From Cliona cf. orientalis (lineage: Eukaryota; Porifera; Demospongiae; Clionaida; Clionaidae), in contig OZ005692.1 of the NCBI GenBank assembly GCA_963930775.1, positions 5,442,135-5,506,134 of the forward strand: a stretch of DNA of 64,000 nt, written 5' to 3'. The position numbers and the translations under genes are program-made. The notes below the pieces were generated by a model that saw only the letters and a program-made list of their open reading frames with translations, made no database searches and was not told where the DNA came from. The number at the start of each line of letters is the position of its first letter. The stretch's first letter is position 1. Below are positions 36,601-47,448 of the stretch, in pieces.

Positions 36601-39600
36601 TTAAGTTTGTTATGCACATTCTCCACACTTCTCAGTACACCACCTCGGGACGTGCGACTGTGGCCCTTGGTGGTATGAACCACATGAGACCTGCACCTCA
36701 GTGTGTACCCTATACTTACAATGAACCCTTGACCATCTCCCCAGTAGCTGTATAGTGTAATGGTGCATGTGGTAAAAGGTCGTCAATAGAATGCGTACAC
36801 ATCGATCGATGCTCGCCCCAGAAATCATGGAGATGGCGTCTAAGATCGACTCTCAACCTTGATAGCGGCAAGTTTCGATGCTTCAATCACAGAGACGAAC
36901 TCGATAGCACAGTATTCCTTCCGAACTTCAGGTTGGTCACGCTGCTGCAGTCGCGCGCGGGCCAGCCCCTTGTGACAGTTGATGCGTGCTATATATAGCG
37001 CAAGGCTAGCTTTATTTATCCACGGCATTACGTAAGCCAAGAAAACACGTGAAGTTCAACCAACAGTACTTCTCAGAGAAAGTAGCGCTCAGCTTGTAAT
37101 GTATTCGCTGGATACACGCGTAAGATACTCTACATATTTACTGATTTTCAAGTCCCAGAAAGGCTCCAGCGAGGCCCTAGATTTTTTCATAATTACCTCA
37201 TAGGTTGCATCATAATTTCATCATAGATTACACTACATTACCTCATAACCACAGAAAAGTAAATTGCTACTGGGGAGATAATGAAAAACTTCGAGACTAC
37301 GTCCAGAGTCCCTCATGAATACGCCGCCATAAATTCGAACTAGGACACATTGACAAACTGCGCATGCTCCGTATACGCGTACAATATCGGGGCGCGCGGC
37401 TTGAGCCGGTTCGGACCTTCACCTGCCATGTGCTCGACTGAATAGGGAAATCCCCCTGCCCTGAAAGCGAGCTCGCTAGAGAAAGCGAACTGAGAGAAAC
37501 GCCATAAGGATATCATCGGATAGTCCACGATCTCTTCTACGCTAGGTTCGAATTCTGGGTCCCAACAACCTTTCATGCGCGCTAAACATTTTGAAACAGT
37601 TTCACAGCAATTACATCATAGGTTTCATCATCATTTCATCATAGCGAGAGCCGAATTCTTTTTTTCTAATTGGGACTCTGGACGTAATAAATATAGGTTA
37701 TACTACAAGCACAAGTGGGATAGCCACCACAAGTGCAAAGCTTGAGTGGTGTAATGGTGTAATGGCTTATCCCACAAGTGGGCGTAGTGTAACTGATCTG
37801 TACCACTGAAATGAGCTACTTTATATCACACTGTAAACTATTCCAAGAGAATAGGACACCAGGCTTGCAAACTCAGCAAGGGGTCAATACCAGTGCTTAG
37901 TAGTTTTGCCTAGTAGCTGTGTCCAGTCTCATGGATCAGTGTAGATGGGAAGATGAAGCTATTTCTCTAGCTTATTCTGTGGCGATATGGAGCTAGCTGG
38001 TTTACAAGTGAAGATGGCTGGTCACTCAAATACTAGAACCAAGTGTGCAGAAAAGTTGCTTTCACTGATCCTATGGGCTCTTGATCTGCAGCTATCTGGT
38101 CCAGATCGCTAGTTGGCTTATCTACTAGGATCCTCTACAAACAGTTTAATGGTCACACTAATCTTGAGGCCAACATGCAGGTTTACAGACCAGATGTAGC
38201 TGCATGGATATCATGTAGCAAACTAGGCCTACATGGTAGGCACAGAGCTGTGTGGATACCTACCATGCACACAGTGCCTGTGCTTATAGTCTGGTTTATT
38301 AAAAACTGTTTTGGTAGCCATTCGATTCTGTGGATAGGTAGCTGCTTTGGAGCCTTCTCTGATCTTTCGACAGCCCATGATCCACTACAAAAAGCCAGGC
38401 CTATACTTTCTACTCTGTGGCTGCAATTTCAATGTAGCTACTGCTTAAATTCAATTCTGTGAAGTTAATCAGCAGACTTGCTGTAGCTAGGCTAGCAAAA
38501 CCACCAAGAACTGAGGTATAAGTTGTACATGTACTTGCTAGGCAAAACCACCAAGCATGCACAGTATAAGTTGCAGTTGCTAAGCAAAACCACCAAGCGT
38601 GCACTGTATTTGTAGAGTTTACTTATTCTCACCTGGTCCTAGAGCTACCACATGCAGCCTACCAGCAATTTATTGCACTGGCGGTGCCTTTGATCTCTAT
38701 TTAACCATAGGCATGCTGAACAGAAAATGCACAATTTGTAGCACTAGTAAGCCATTTTCAGCAAGTCAAAGGGTGTAGTCACCAGTTTTTTGCCGATATC
38801 TACCGATTCGTTGTGTTTACAACATGCAAAAATACCTAAAACTCGAGATCTGGTATTTTTCGTGCCGACAACAACAATAGACTAAAGCCAACTTACCTTA
38901 TTATTGCTCTTTGCAATCTTATGTAGGCATGATTTATGTGACTTGTCAAAACTAGAGTCATTTGGAGGTCGGCCCTGCCTGTCCCCATCAAGGATGTTAT
39001 AATATACAACAAAAGTGTTGTATTCACTTTCAAGTGGTTCCATCATTGTATCAAGAACAGCCAGTACCAAGTCCTACAAAAGAAATGATAATAAAATTGT
39101 CAGCATAATGATAATATTTACAATGTACATGTAGCTTAATAATTGGCCTTTTTAGTAGTCATGATGGCACTAATTAATAGTGTTAGATCATAGATATCAT
39201 GAAGTAACCATGAAAGATTAATTCCTACAGAGAGCTGCCTATGATAAGGTTACGGGATAGTATTCAGCGCACAATTTATAAATGATTGCGTGACACAATT
39301 CACGTGTGTTGCAATGCGGTTTAGTTGGAAACTCTGAGTCGGAAACGCAAACGAACGTCGACCATTTCCAGATATAAACAAAGTCCAAGTTTCTGCGTCA
39401 ACTTTTGAAGACCAGAGACTCGAACGAACTGACTTCGCTCGTTCACAATAGTCCATCGATCGGAGCAGGGCCAAGTATAGCGCTTTTTCGAAAACTCTAA
39501 GATGGTAAGTCATCAGACAAGGTTTCGTCCTGGAGGGCCGCCATTAAGCGAGTCACATGGCAACTGAGCAGTAAGTTTTTATGTTCGCTTTCTGTTCGTA

Positions 39601-42600
39601 TAACTCGATAGAGTTCAAACGCTATACCTGGCCCTGTAGAGACTCGTCGTAAGCTATCGTTTCGTTTGTATGTCATTACATAGAAGCTTATAGAGGCCTG
39701 TGTGGCTAGGTATTGAAGCAATAGCAATAGATATTTAAAACTTTCTCTAGCCAAAATTTATTAACAAGTGATTCCAACGTTTCGACACCTATTCGGGCGT
39801 CCTCGTCAGGGAATGAAGAATACAATGATAAAACACTAGTTAAAAGGAGATAAAATGATGATTGCGCATGCGCTTACATCGGACATTTAATTAGCCACAC
39901 CCATCTCCCATACGCATGTGCAATCATCATTAATATCTCCTTTTAACTAGTGTTTTGTCATTGTATTCTTCATTCCCTGACAAGGACGTCCGAATAGGTG
40001 TCGAAACGTTGGAATCACTTATTAATAAAATTTCGGCTAGAGAAAGTTCTGAATGTCTATTGCTATTACATAGAAGCTGTTTACCTTGGCAAAAACTGAT
40101 GCAGAAAATTGCAAAACTTACCCACGCTTTAATACAGACAGACAGTGGCAGGTTTGCTTTTCGTTTTTGTGGACCATGGGGCAGGCATCAGGAGAGCTAC
40201 TTATGACTGTACAAAAAATGTGGACAAAAACTGGAATATAACTGTCTCATTTATTATTCATGTGAACTTTGACCATGCGTGGGCGGAACACTATCCCGTA
40301 ACCTAATCACAGCAATTAAGTCATGGACACCTACAGTAGTCTATACTTACATTCATTGTATCTTTCTTAATGAGGAGTGAGTGTAGACTCAGCTGGCATT
40401 CTCGTGTGCCCTGTGCTTGAAACATCTGACGCACCCTATCACAGGACATTGGAAATAGTAGGACATAATTATTATAATGATGGTCAGTTGTCATGATCAT
40501 AGCACACCATTATCCACTTTGTAGGTATTTGTACGCTTAGCCTCAGGCTAGCATCTTAAAGGCACGTGGAATGCATTAGAAATAACTGACTAATACCGTA
40601 TCCTCCCGAAAAAAAGCCCCCTTCGAAAATAAGCCCCCTCCCCTCTTTGACCTTCAAGTTCTTGCACAGGTATGTTGGCCATGATTATAAGCCCCCCTCC
40701 CACCAAGTAGAGTGCACACGTATATACATGTGCACGCAAGCGCGAACGTACGTACGTAACCCCGCCCTTCAATTGATTACGAGTATATACAAAGAGGAAT
40801 ATGGTGGTGGCGTTTAGAAAGCCTGTCTTGAAGTCATTCTGTTATGATGGCACTTCTAGCTTGGCGAAGACACTTATGAGCCGGTCAAGATGCTTTTGCT
40901 TTCCTCTGAAGACGTACACACATGGAACAACAAGTCCTTTCCCCACCGCCGATCGTCGTCTGTTGCCGTCTACTTGACAGGTCATCTCGCTGCCGCTCTT
41001 AGCTACAACAGCTAGTAAACCACTGGCTAAGGGGGGCTTATATTCGAGGGAAAGTGCAAATTCGAAAATAAGCCCCCTCCCCAGTCTAGGTCATGTCTAC
41101 TGCAAAAAAGGGGGGGGGGGATTATTTTCGGGAGGATACGGTAGCTACAGTAGTCATTTTATCTGTGTCTCTGTTACCATGAAATCTGCTACATATGTCG
41201 TTTATACATGTACATTGAAAATTAGTATCATATTACTTCATGCTGTTTTAAAGATTTTTGTTGTGTGGCTTTCGCTTAAAATGCTTCATCAGCATGAAGA
41301 GTGTGTATGTCTAGCAATAATTTCCAGAACACGACCAACTCATCACTGCCTAGAACTAACTCTGGCCATGCTTCTTACATTGTATTATGGATCCTTTCAA
41401 CAGCTGGGATCAATAGGTCGATTCCCTCAAGGTATGAATATCTCAGTTTTGAATAACGCTAATGATCCAATTAATCACCATACCAAAGTTTAAATTTTAC
41501 TACTAATCCTATAAAAATTGTAAAAAGTGGGTGACTTTTCCATGTGTTTGCATCATGGAGGGCTAAAAATATACATGCTGACTTCTTCAAAATCAGCAGT
41601 AGATAAAAAAAACTCTCAAACTTGATAGATTACTCATTACTGCCATAGAAACATCTTGGACATTATTCAGTGCATTTGCATCACACTATAGTGTTTCATT
41701 TATAATTATCGATAAGTATCCATAATTACATATATTTGTTGGAAGACTGCCGACTGGCCTGAATGAGTATTAAACATGCATACATGTACCTTGCAGGCTC
41801 CATATTATGGACCATTAGCACAGCAAAATCACAGTGATTGTTTTCAACAGCAAGGTAGAGTGGATTGTGACCAGCTTTGTTTTCTGCTGCTACGTATGCA
41901 CCATTATCAATCAACTTCTTTGCAACATTGGTAAATCCCTTCATAGCGGCAAGGTGAAGAGGAGTGTTTCTGTCTGCTCCAGCTGTGGCCACCTTTGCAT
42001 TGCGCTGAAGCAACCGAATCACAAACACTTCAGCCTGTAAAGACAACAAGGTGGTCATAGTAACCCAGATACAGCAATGCAGTGGTAATCATATCTTCAG
42101 GGCTTTCACAAGTTCATTTTTGTGAATGCAAGCATGTGGGCCGAAATCATGTAAGTGCTTATGGAGGACATGCATACAGTATTATATCCTTGCCAACCAT
42201 GAAAGGCACAATTCAGTTTGAGTCACTTGTATGCAATAGCCACTAGAAGTATGGGCACAATTGCTGAAAGTTTGCATACAGTGATTTAAACCAATTAACT
42301 GATACACTCTTACACAGAACTCTTTGATATCTTGACGAAGAATCCATAGAAGGGCTTGATCAACAAAGCCATCTGCACTCTCCACAAGGAGATCAGTGTA
42401 CACCTCAAATATCGCTTCCATTTTCCCAATATTCAGCTCTTGAGTCTTTTCAGAGACCTGAAATATGAATGTAACTATATTTATCTCTTATTAAACACCA
42501 TAATGTTCTAATGAGCTAACTTGCATTCCTCTACCAGTAATAATGTAGCTACTGATACACAACAGCAATAACGACAGATAGATTACTTTCTCCCCTGTGC

Positions 42601-43232
42601 ATGGTATTAATATTAAATTTTATCTTCAATTTCTCTCCTCTATGTCATGTGTTTCAGTTGTCAACTTACATTTTGCCAAAAAGCATCATCATTCTCCTCT
42701 TCAGCAGCTTCCTCAATCCTAGCCTGCCAGGAGACATAACTGCTGTGCTGATGATCACTTGATAAGAAACTAAGGATATCTTTTGAAGTCTCATCAATGC
42801 CAAGCTTGGAGAATTTCTTTCTGATGACTTTGGCCACATCTTCATCATGGCTGTCCTCCACTCTTGGGTAGTCGAGATGTCGCAGCTTGGATGGAATCAT
42901 CAGGCAAATATCAACGTCTTCCAAGAAGCAAATATCATCGTCACAAGGGACTTGCTTGACATAGGATGTAGTGCGACGCTGACTGCCTTCAGAGTATGAC
43001 CGAAACAGATCAGGTTTTGGTTGAAGTGTATCGAATTGATCATTTTGCTGTGGACCAAGACTAGCTGCAGTTGCAGTAGCAGACTTCGACTTATCATCGG
43101 TTTCATTGGGATCACTTCGTTCTTCTAATTCAATATTCACTTCAACACCTGCAATTGGATTCCAGTTTTAATAATGTTATAGTATGTCTTCAGTGTCCAT
43201 GAACAGCTAACTTTACCTTCAGTAGATGCCAT
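30700..43232 (-). CDS. TRP-like cation channel with ankyrin repeats, 15 exons
   Basis: Minus exons: 43232-43217, 43148-42670, 42457-42314, 42034-41790, 40435-40351, 39073-38897, 33731-33658, 33065-32883, 32635-32468, 32339-32088, 32023-31934, 31354-31174, 31076-31025, 30973-30868, 30790-30700. All phases join, giving 780 residues. Order: acidic/Ser-rich N-terminus (about 165), helical linker, two ankyrin repeats (NTPLHLAAMKGFTNVAKKLI and HNPLYLAVENNH), linker, pre-S1 RRKWKKFARY, S1 FVQFAYFLTFLASLTVALVL, S2, S3 YLDLPSIVFAFLIIPF, S4, S5 FGTIFSVFLFSFSGAFYLAL, pore loop WFTGIRVMIEGAIIVDQYFG, S6 WFGVIIYAIFLFLVIVVLLN and LLIAQMSDTYGSVQQ, then a coiled coil ending ETVHMP. Known: TRP channels are tetrameric cation channels of the plasma membrane. 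The subfamily is uncertain. The start MASTEG is the only in-phase start that joins exon 2. Confidence 0.87.
34613..34823. mobile_element. MITE, TACCGTAGG family, copy 2
   Basis: A near copy of 765-965, with the same TACCGTAGGACAGGTTTTAA start and inverted end. It lies in the 5.2-kb channel-gene intron 38896-33732. Confidence 0.75.
34824..36717. other. Intron sequence without further gene
   Basis: Within channel intron 6. A GC-richer patch at 35072-35356 has open frames on both strands, but no recognised domain and no splice support. The rest is AT-rich. Confidence 0.35.
36718..37688 (-). repeat. 1-kb dispersed repeat, copy 2 (inverted relative to 9.1 kb)
   Basis: On the minus strand it starts ACGTCCAGAGTCCCAATTAG and repeats the reading frame PEFEPSVEEIVDYPMISLWR of copy 1. 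It also shares ATAAAGCTAGCCTTGCGCTA and the GATCGATCGATGTGTACGC region. It is inserted in channel intron 6. Confidence 0.65.
38707..38880. repeat. CCCCGCGC-type dispersed repeat, copy E (partial)
   Basis: Shares CATGCTGAACAGAAAATGCA, the ATCTACCGATTCGTTGTG block and CGAGATCTGGTATTTTTCGT with copies B and H. The CCCCGCGC end itself is missing. Confidence 0.5.
39247..40304. mobile_element. Inverted-repeat transposon AGGTTACGGGATAGT in channel intron 5
   Basis: Perfect 15-bp inverted ends, AGGTTACGGGATAGT (39247) and ACTATCCCGTAACCT (ending 40304). The interior includes an unrecognised minus-strand frame, 39754-39497. It hosts a second, nested element at 39689-40064. Confidence 0.65.
39689..40064. 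mobile_element. Penelope-like inverted terminal-repeat pair, nested
   Basis: 376 bp flanked by an exact 14-bp duplication, ATTACATAGAAGCT (39675-39688 and 40065-40078). The two arms are inverted copies of each other. Each carries CCCTGACRAGGACG, CCGAATAGG, TGTCGAAACG, in the spacing of a hammerhead ribozyme core (CTGANGA, stem, GAAA). Known: Penelope-like retroelements carry hammerhead motifs and often inserted inverted terminal repeats. Here there is an extra G before stem II, and the right arm has CTGACAAG, which lacks the conserved G, so activity is doubtful. Confidence 0.5.
40594..41143. mobile_element. MITE, TACCGTATCCTCCCGAAAA family
   Basis: Ends TACCGTATCCTCCCGAAAA and TTTTCGGGAGGATACGGTA. 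Subterminal AAAATAAGCCCCCTCCCC is repeated in both arms. 550 bp, in channel intron 4. Confidence 0.8.
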
Positions 43233-43680
43233 GTTTCATTTAATACAAGGTCCAATAACAGCCACAGAGAAAGACTATCTGTAGTCAAATTACATGATCA
43301 TGATGATTCAGATACTACAGCTGTTTACAGTCAGTTGGCAGCACTCAGTTCGGATACTGATTAGCCAGTGTGGCATTCAAAAATCATGTCATACCAGTGG
43401 GTTTTAGCTATTAACCCCAGAACCATTCTTAAGGGTCTGGGGATATGGATAATTTTGCTTGGCTTGGCTGGCTCTGGAAGTGCGCTAACACAACTGAGCT
43501 AAAAAAAATCTAGGATCTGATAGGTCAGTATCACTGCATGCACGTGGGCTGTAAATAGCATGCAGCAGTAGAGTTGTTACGTGACATGACTGCACTGCAT
43601 GATGTATAACCAAGAAAACACTCGCTGGTCCCCAGGTCCTTTGAGGGCACTGTGGGGTCTGAGGATGAGACTAGTTACTA
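43233..43680. other. Channel gene 5' flank; possible tRNA-derived repeat
   Basis: On the minus strand near 43480-43510 lies TTAGCTCAGTTGTGTTAGCG, a good match to a tRNA A-box, followed by a CCAGACCCTTAAG/GGTTCTGGGG hairpin. No complete tRNA fold was found, so a tRNA-derived SINE fragment is more likely. Confidence 0.3.
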
Positions 43681-44162
43681 ACTAGAGCTCTGTAGAGCAC
43701 ATACCCCGCGCGCACATTGCGCAATCTATAGAGTTGCTTTTGTGTGCATGGCCATGTTACATTATGATTTGGTTCCATAGGGCTGCAGATTTCAACTCTA
43801 TCAGTGAATGTACTATAGATTTCACGAGCATTATTAATTTCGACGATCTTTACCAGTCATAATATTATTCTTGGCTACTTAGTTGTGCACATGAGCAGAA
43901 AACACAATTACATGCATTATGTATCGAGTAGGCACTGTCAATAGGTGTGGCTACGTTAGCCAACAAAAAGGCACTATTTGTGACGCCCGTGGACCGTGTC
44001 AATCGATTTGACGCACACTGAAGCCAGTTTTTTGCCGAATTCGATTGATTCGTTGTACTTACGAGTCGCTTAGACGTCTACATCTCGAGATATGGCGATT
44101 TTTGTGCTTACAACAACGACACGACCGATTACTTTACCCCTTGCGCATGCGCGCGGGGTAAC
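43681..44162. repeat. CCCCGCGCGC-ended dispersed repeat, copy F (full length)
   Basis: Runs from ACTAGAGCTCTGTAGAGCAC and TACCCCGCGCGCAC to ACTTTACCCCTTGCGCATGC and GCGCGGGGTAAC. At about 482 bp it is the best-preserved copy in the window. Confidence 0.75.
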
Positions 44163-44221
44163 TAGACCTATAGTTAACTGGTGGGGTCTGCATGGGAACA
44201 AGACTTAGCTATATTTACTAA

Positions 44222-44453
44222 TTTAGTGGCTAGCAGTGGATGTTTGATAGGCGTGGCCAATATAAACACAGTGTTTGTGATGCTTGTAGGCCTTGCCAAA
44301 GGATCAGTGTGCAGTTTTTTTGACGATTTCAATGGATTTGTTGTGCTTACAAGTCACTCAGATGCCTAAATCTCTAGATCTGGTGATTTTTGTGCTGATG
44401 ATAAACATAAACCAATTGCTTTATCCCTCACTGCACATGCATGCACAGGGTAA
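44222..44453. repeat. CCCCGCGC-type dispersed repeat, copy G (truncated)
   Basis: Tandem to copy F in the same orientation. It starts at the GATAGGCGTGGCCAATAT block and ends at GCTTTATCCCTCACTGCACA. The left half is missing. Confidence 0.6.
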
Positions 44454-46434
44454 AAATAGTAACATAACTCTACTACATCTAACCAAAGGGTCTATAAGCC
44501 CTTGATCTAACGTAACTCAAACTTCTTTCTTTTCACATGCTTTGTCTTGCATGAAAGAAAAACGCCTACAGGAGATCACCCTATACAATTGTGGGTGATA
44601 CTAGGCAGTTACATATGTATAAGATTGCCTGCACCCATACATGCAAGCCCTATGCATGCCGCTTCCACCTTGTACAGTATGTGATATGTTATTACACAAG
44701 CAAGCCTAGGGGATTCTGGTGCATTAACATAAGACACTCACAGTGTAATTGACTATTATACCTAGCTGCTACAAATCAAAAAGTGGACTGTTACAGATTG
44801 CATTATTGTAACCTTGTCTTGAGGCAGGTAGATTGGTTTGCCTCATATGTATATAGGTTCTTAGCCGTAAAGTGTAGCAACACAATAACTTGCAGTACAT
44901 GCATGGTCCTATCTATATTAACTACTATGGTGAAGCTCTGTGACGAGGCCAATAATGAGTTAACTAAAACCCCTGCACAAGTGGTCCCCCAGGATCATTT
45001 ATGTTATCATACATGTACATGGTCCCCACCCCCACCCATCCACCCCTTAATTGTCACAAAACTCTACATAGCTAGAGAGCCTCCCCAGTTGTAAAACTCT
45101 TCCTACGGCCCTGCTCATGGAGACGTTACGAAGCATTGCTCAATTAAATGTTGGAGACCCAATATGACACAAGTAGTCCTAGGCGGACAACATAATAGCC
45201 TGGGGGGAGGGGGGGGGGGGGGGCTGCCCGTAGGGGGAACCATTAGTTGCATGACAGGCCACTCAATTGATAGTGCACTCTGTCCCATTAAAGTTTCAAG
45301 TGGTTTGTGGCATAATGGCAGGAATTCCTTTCCAAATTATTCAGCAGCTGGTGCTAATTATTTGAATACTCTTGTTTGAATGTACCTGCATGCATGTAAT
45401 TCATTTCATTTTAGCCCTATAGAAACCTTGAATTTTTAAGTGGGTGTCAATTATGTAAACAATACAGAAGTTGACCTTGTACAGTTACATGATTGTGGTA
45501 GTATTTATTAACCTCAAGAGGAGTGCTGCACCCTTTAGGGCAGCTAGCTATTTGACTCAATGAGCATGCTCACTAAGATTTCTGTGACAGTTTAATCAGC
45601 TCCCCTGGACCGTGGAGGGAATAAATACCTAAAGTATGATTTTTGCTAGCTTAAGGGGCACTATTCCACCCAACCCCCCAAGTGACGGTTACGTAATTAA
45701 ATTATGCTTAATTTAGCCCCTTTCAACCATGCTTCCTACACTTCTGAGATATCATACAGGCTTCACAAAAATTATGATCATACATTCCATCATGCATCGT
45801 GCTGACTAGCTACGTACACCAAGTCAGGCAGCACAGCCATGATTAATCAGCATGACAGCTAATTCTCATTTTTATGTATTAAAGCAGCCACTAGCTTCTG
45901 CTATATTTAATAAACAGTCAACAACAACTCTCGCTTGCAAATATTTGCGGGGTGCAAAGGACGAGTGTCACTGTACGGGCATGGACACGGTAGATAGTCA
46001 ACAAAGCAGATCTAATGATCTGTGAAACCATAGAGACAGCGTGATTTACAGATAAACTTACTTTGTGTACATGTATCCTTGCGATACTTAACACCGCTTC
46101 TCTACGTCCGCTCAGCAAGTCTGTAGTCAGCCACGGTCCTGTGCATTTATTGCCAATATCAACACTGTGTCTAAGACTCCGCCTCTGAGGGAGACAATTA
46201 TGAGGTGCACCTTCGACACGCATGCGCAAGACTCACGATATTATTTGCCTGCAATCCTATACAGTACTTCAATAACTTATTCAGCAGCTAGCTATTATTC
46301 CTTCTATAATCAATCGGCTCAGCAATACTTACACAATATATTAAATAATAGCAACATCGTCAAAATTTAATGTTTTAGCTATATATCTACAAACATGCTT
46401 GAGGTGCAAGTGCTATTGTTTTTAGTTAGAATAA
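44454..46434. other. No gene recognised
   Basis: About 2 kb between repeats and the receptor 3' end. Open frames at 44783-45094 (+) and 45918-46229 (-) show no domain, signal or splice pattern. There is a G-run near 45200-45225. Confidence 0.35.
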
Positions 46435-47448
46435 CTACGAGGTTGAGGTTTGTGGATGCACTTGGTTGCTGTAATTCCTATAGAACAGACCTTTCCATGT
46501 TGTAAAAAGCTGAGGGTTCAAATAGGTCAGAATCACTTGATAAACTATTCCATCGAGAGTTTCATCAAGCAGTGTGATCATTGCTCCAGAGAGAAAAAGC
46601 CAGTAATGAACAAATTTCACTTCGTACAATTGAACGATAACAAGAACAAGGCGCCTAAGAAGAACAGTGAAAAGAGTAGTTAAGATAAAAACAGCAGGCA
46701 GAACAACAGGTAAGGAGATGAGCCGCCTGTTCAGTTGATCATTTCCACCAGTGTAGCGCTTCTTAAAGATAACACAAGACCAGGTGGTGGATATTAAGAG
46801 AATCACAAGTGAAGGTAACCAAGTTAATACTACATAGGATATCATGACAATGGTTCTTGCTGAAAAATTAAACAAAGCTCGAACATCTTGGCCTGGGCAA
46901 AACTCTGTGCACCCCAAGCGTTCACCATTCAAGTTTGTTATAATGGCACTTTCAGTTGCAAAGATTGCCCCAACACCAACAGCAAATGCTACACACCCAG
47001 ATGTAGTCTTGCGGTTTACATATCTTTTTTTACTAATGATAATTAAAAGCTGGCAAAGGGCAACACATGCATACATTATTGCTCTGAAAGTCACAATCAG
47101 TACTCGAGATGAGAAAAATATTGTGCTCAGAATGGGAGAGCAATCACAACGTCTCAGCGCCGGTGGATAATAAGCACACAAAATAATGCAAAGTGACAGC
47201 TTGTTTAGGAGAATCTCAATAAGAAGAGAAATGTGGAGAATCCCCTGTGGCTTGTAGAGCTGATTCGATTTGAAAAATGCAACTGAGAGAGATATATTGA
47301 AGAGAATACTTGGAACAGCAAAGAGGACAAAGGTGATTAGCAGTACAATGATAGTTGCTTCTGTATAAGGTGGCTGCTCAAATAATATTATATCACTTGC
47401 ATTTTCACTTCTGTTGTGTCCAGGGTCACTAGATATCAGGTCCATCAC
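46435..47448 (-). CDS. Seven-helix receptor (GPCR-like), intronless
   Basis: One frame of 337 residues. An extracellular N-terminus with glycosylation sites (NRS, NAS) is followed by seven hydrophobic segments: about 30-53, 66-90, 104-132, 146-165, 191-219, 233-258 and 268-292. The loop after helix 3 reads KKRYVNRK in place of DRY. Helix 7 ends TYLNPQLFTTW, close to the NPxxY motif of class A receptors. The cytoplasmic tail is short and polar. Family membership is inferred from this topology. The ligand is unknown, and it may belong to a sponge-specific expansion. A wrecked paralogue lies at 26.1-29.7 kb, which shows that the family duplicates and decays. MMDLISSD is the first Met; the pseudogene keeps the equivalent MDL. 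Confidence 0.78.
   Translation of the reverse strand: MMDLISSDPGHNRSENASDIILFEQPPYTEATIIVLLITFVLFAVPSILFNISLSVAFFKSNQLYKPQGILHISLLIEILLNKLSLCIILCAYYPPALRRCDCSPILSTIFFSSRVLIVTFRAIMYACVALCQLLIIISKKRYVNRKTTSGCVAFAVGVGAIFATESAIITNLNGERLGCTEFCPGQDVRALFNFSARTIVMISYVVLTWLPSLVILLISTTWSCVIFKKRYTGGNDQLNRRLISLPVVLPAVFILTTLFTVLLRRLVLVIVQLYEVKFVHYWLFLSGAMITLLDETLDGIVYQVILTYLNPQLFTTWKGLFYRNYSNQVHPQTSTS

Noticed and set aside
39497-39754. Minus-strand frame as a channel exon
   Set aside because: Exons 40435-40351 and 39073-38897 join directly in phase. This frame lies inside a TIR-bounded transposon.
43480-43510. A tRNA gene on the minus strand
   Set aside because: Only the A-box-like part is present. No B-box, anticodon stem or acceptor stem could be paired.
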